The notes under the pieces are model-generated. The model had not been told where the DNA came from and did no database searches. It saw only the letters and a list, made by a program, of their open reading frames with translations. Both the position numbers and the translations under genes were made by a program. 62,000 nt of DNA from Symbiodinium natans (lineage: Eukaryota; Sar; Dinophyceae; Suessiales; Symbiodiniaceae), in NCBI GenBank assembly GCA_905221605.1, contig CAJNDS010002173.1, positions 365,001 through 427,000 on the forward strand. The letters are read 5' to 3'. Positions 61,499 to 62,000 of this stretch are shown here, one piece after another (the first letter of the stretch is position 1; the number at the start of each line of letters is the position of its first letter).

Positions 61499-62000
61499 AT
61501 GGAGTTCCCCCTGACGGCGCTCATGGGGATCGCGGACTGCCTCTTTCCGATGGAGTGGTGGGTGGTCTCCGAGAGGCACTCCCCGCTGGTGCGGGCGCAG
61601 GTGAGCCGCATGTGCTGCCGCATGAGGGAGGCCAACGCCCACAATCACGCCGTGTTCGCGGCGGGACGAGACCTGCGGAACCTCTGGGCGGCCAGCCTGA
61701 GGAGCCGCGTGGACCTGGGCGACGCCGCGGACTCCGCCTTCTGGCTGCAGGCCGCCGTGCACCACGGCTTCCTGGGCGACTGCACGGCGCACCTCTCGGC
61801 GCTGACGGCCGGGCGCATGCCCTCGCACATGCTCCGATGCTTCGTGGCCTCCAGGACCGTGCCCTCCCAGAACCACGAGCAGCGCCGGCGCGCGCTCTGC
61901 GACTGCCGGCTGGTGGAGGCCAACGCGCGCCAGCCTGGCCTGCCGCCCGCGGAGCTCCAGCGGGAAGCCGGCGTGCTCACCGTGAGCGCTCCGCTGGAGG
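61499..62000 (+). CDS. Viral protein of unknown function, cut by the window edge
   Basis: The plus-strand frame from ATG 61499 stays open to the window end (167 codons so far). It starts MEFPLTALMGIADCLFPMEW and is rich in Cys, His, Arg and Ala (RMCCRMREANAHNHAV, FLGDCTAHLSAL, ALCDCRLVEAN). No family was recognised. A minus-strand open frame overlaps it but lacks upstream signals, whereas this one follows element copy f and a CAAGCT box in the same layout as its neighbours. Confidence 0.55.
   Translation, partial: MEFPLTALMGIADCLFPMEWWVVSERHSPLVRAQVSRMCCRMREANAHNHAVFAAGRDLRNLWAASLRSRVDLGDAADSAFWLQAAVHHGFLGDCTAHLSALTAGRMPSHMLRCFVASRTVPSQNHEQRRRALCDCRLVEANARQPGLPPAELQREAGVLTVSAPLE

Larger units (their letters stand above)
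47069..62000. mobile_element. Integrated Polinton-like virus (PLV/Maverick-type), right end not in window
   Basis: The block carries the PLV hallmark set: FtsK/HerA-type packaging ATPase, minor capsid protein, a jelly-roll major-capsid half, retroviral-type integrase and a family-B-like polymerase/helicase fusion. It also carries a fibre and several nuclease or phosphodiesterase-like accessory genes. The genes run outward from a repeat-filled centre (49.5-50.3 kb), leftwards for replication genes and rightwards for the rest. It is far richer in G+C than the host side. No TIR or target duplication can be identified: the left end is the palindrome and the right end lies outside the window. Many frames are broken by single bases. 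Confidence 0.85.

Noticed and set aside
47069-62000. Virophage or large-virus (NCLDV) fragment as the identity of the block
   Set aside because: The integrase, short gene spacing and ATPase-minor capsid-capsid order fit PLV/Maverick better. Not fully excluded, because the major capsid is only half present and the right end is missing.

Overview
Host. The first ~46.6 kb look like nuclear DNA of a dinoflagellate. (1) A 19-nt site at 16156-16174 (minus) matches the dinoflagellate spliced leader at 18 of 19 positions and is followed at once by a degenerate 15-nt second copy, the layout known from retroposed dinoflagellate genes. (2) Genes are sparse, have several short exons, and one intron (10139-10203) is a clean GC-AG intron. 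(3) Relics of LINE, other reverse-transcriptase and Copia-type elements lie among very long microsatellites. (4) TTTAGGG-type telomere-like repeats fill 31.5-33.7 kb. Only two host genes can be reconstructed, both on the minus strand: a leucine-rich-repeat, Cys-rich, multi-membrane-span receptor-like gene (11078 down to ~6.4 kb) and a JmjC/cupin-ankyrin gene (28094 down to 25565). The rest is repeats, decayed retroelements and sequence in which I see no gene.

Boundary. At 46662-47068 lies a perfect inverted repeat (two 197-bp arms, 13-bp loop). To its left is a host dispersed repeat that also occurs, inverted, near 39 kb. To its right base composition jumps to very G+C-rich and a different genetic world begins.

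Viral block. 47069-62000 (open at the right edge) is an endogenous or integrating DNA virus of the Polinton-like virus (PLV)/Maverick type. The left arm (minus strand) encodes a broken fusion of an HNH nuclease, a divergent family-B-like DNA polymerase palm and an SF1-like helicase, cut off by the palindrome. The right arm (plus strand) carries a Cys-rich repeat ORF, FtsK/HerA packaging ATPase, minor capsid (penton-like) protein, AT-hook protein, an unknown, a 2H-phosphoesterase-like protein, an Ala/Gly-rich virion-like protein, the N-terminal half of a double-jelly-roll major capsid protein fused to a fibre with a peptidase-S74 chaperone, and a retroviral-type integrase. It continues with a second 2H-like paralogue, an unknown, a three-finger C2H2 protein fused to a PD-(D/E)XK nuclease, and a last ORF running off the window.

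The genes appear to fall into two transcription classes. Virion and integration genes (50.7-58.2 kb) have a TAAA-type motif at or just before the ATG. The distal accessory genes (59.3-61.5 kb) are separated by a repeated ~55-bp element (GCAAAAACTGC ... CTTCCTTATAGG ... GGGGAGGGATG). Many viral genes carry single-base insertions in homopolymers, so either the copy is decaying or the assembly is unpolished.
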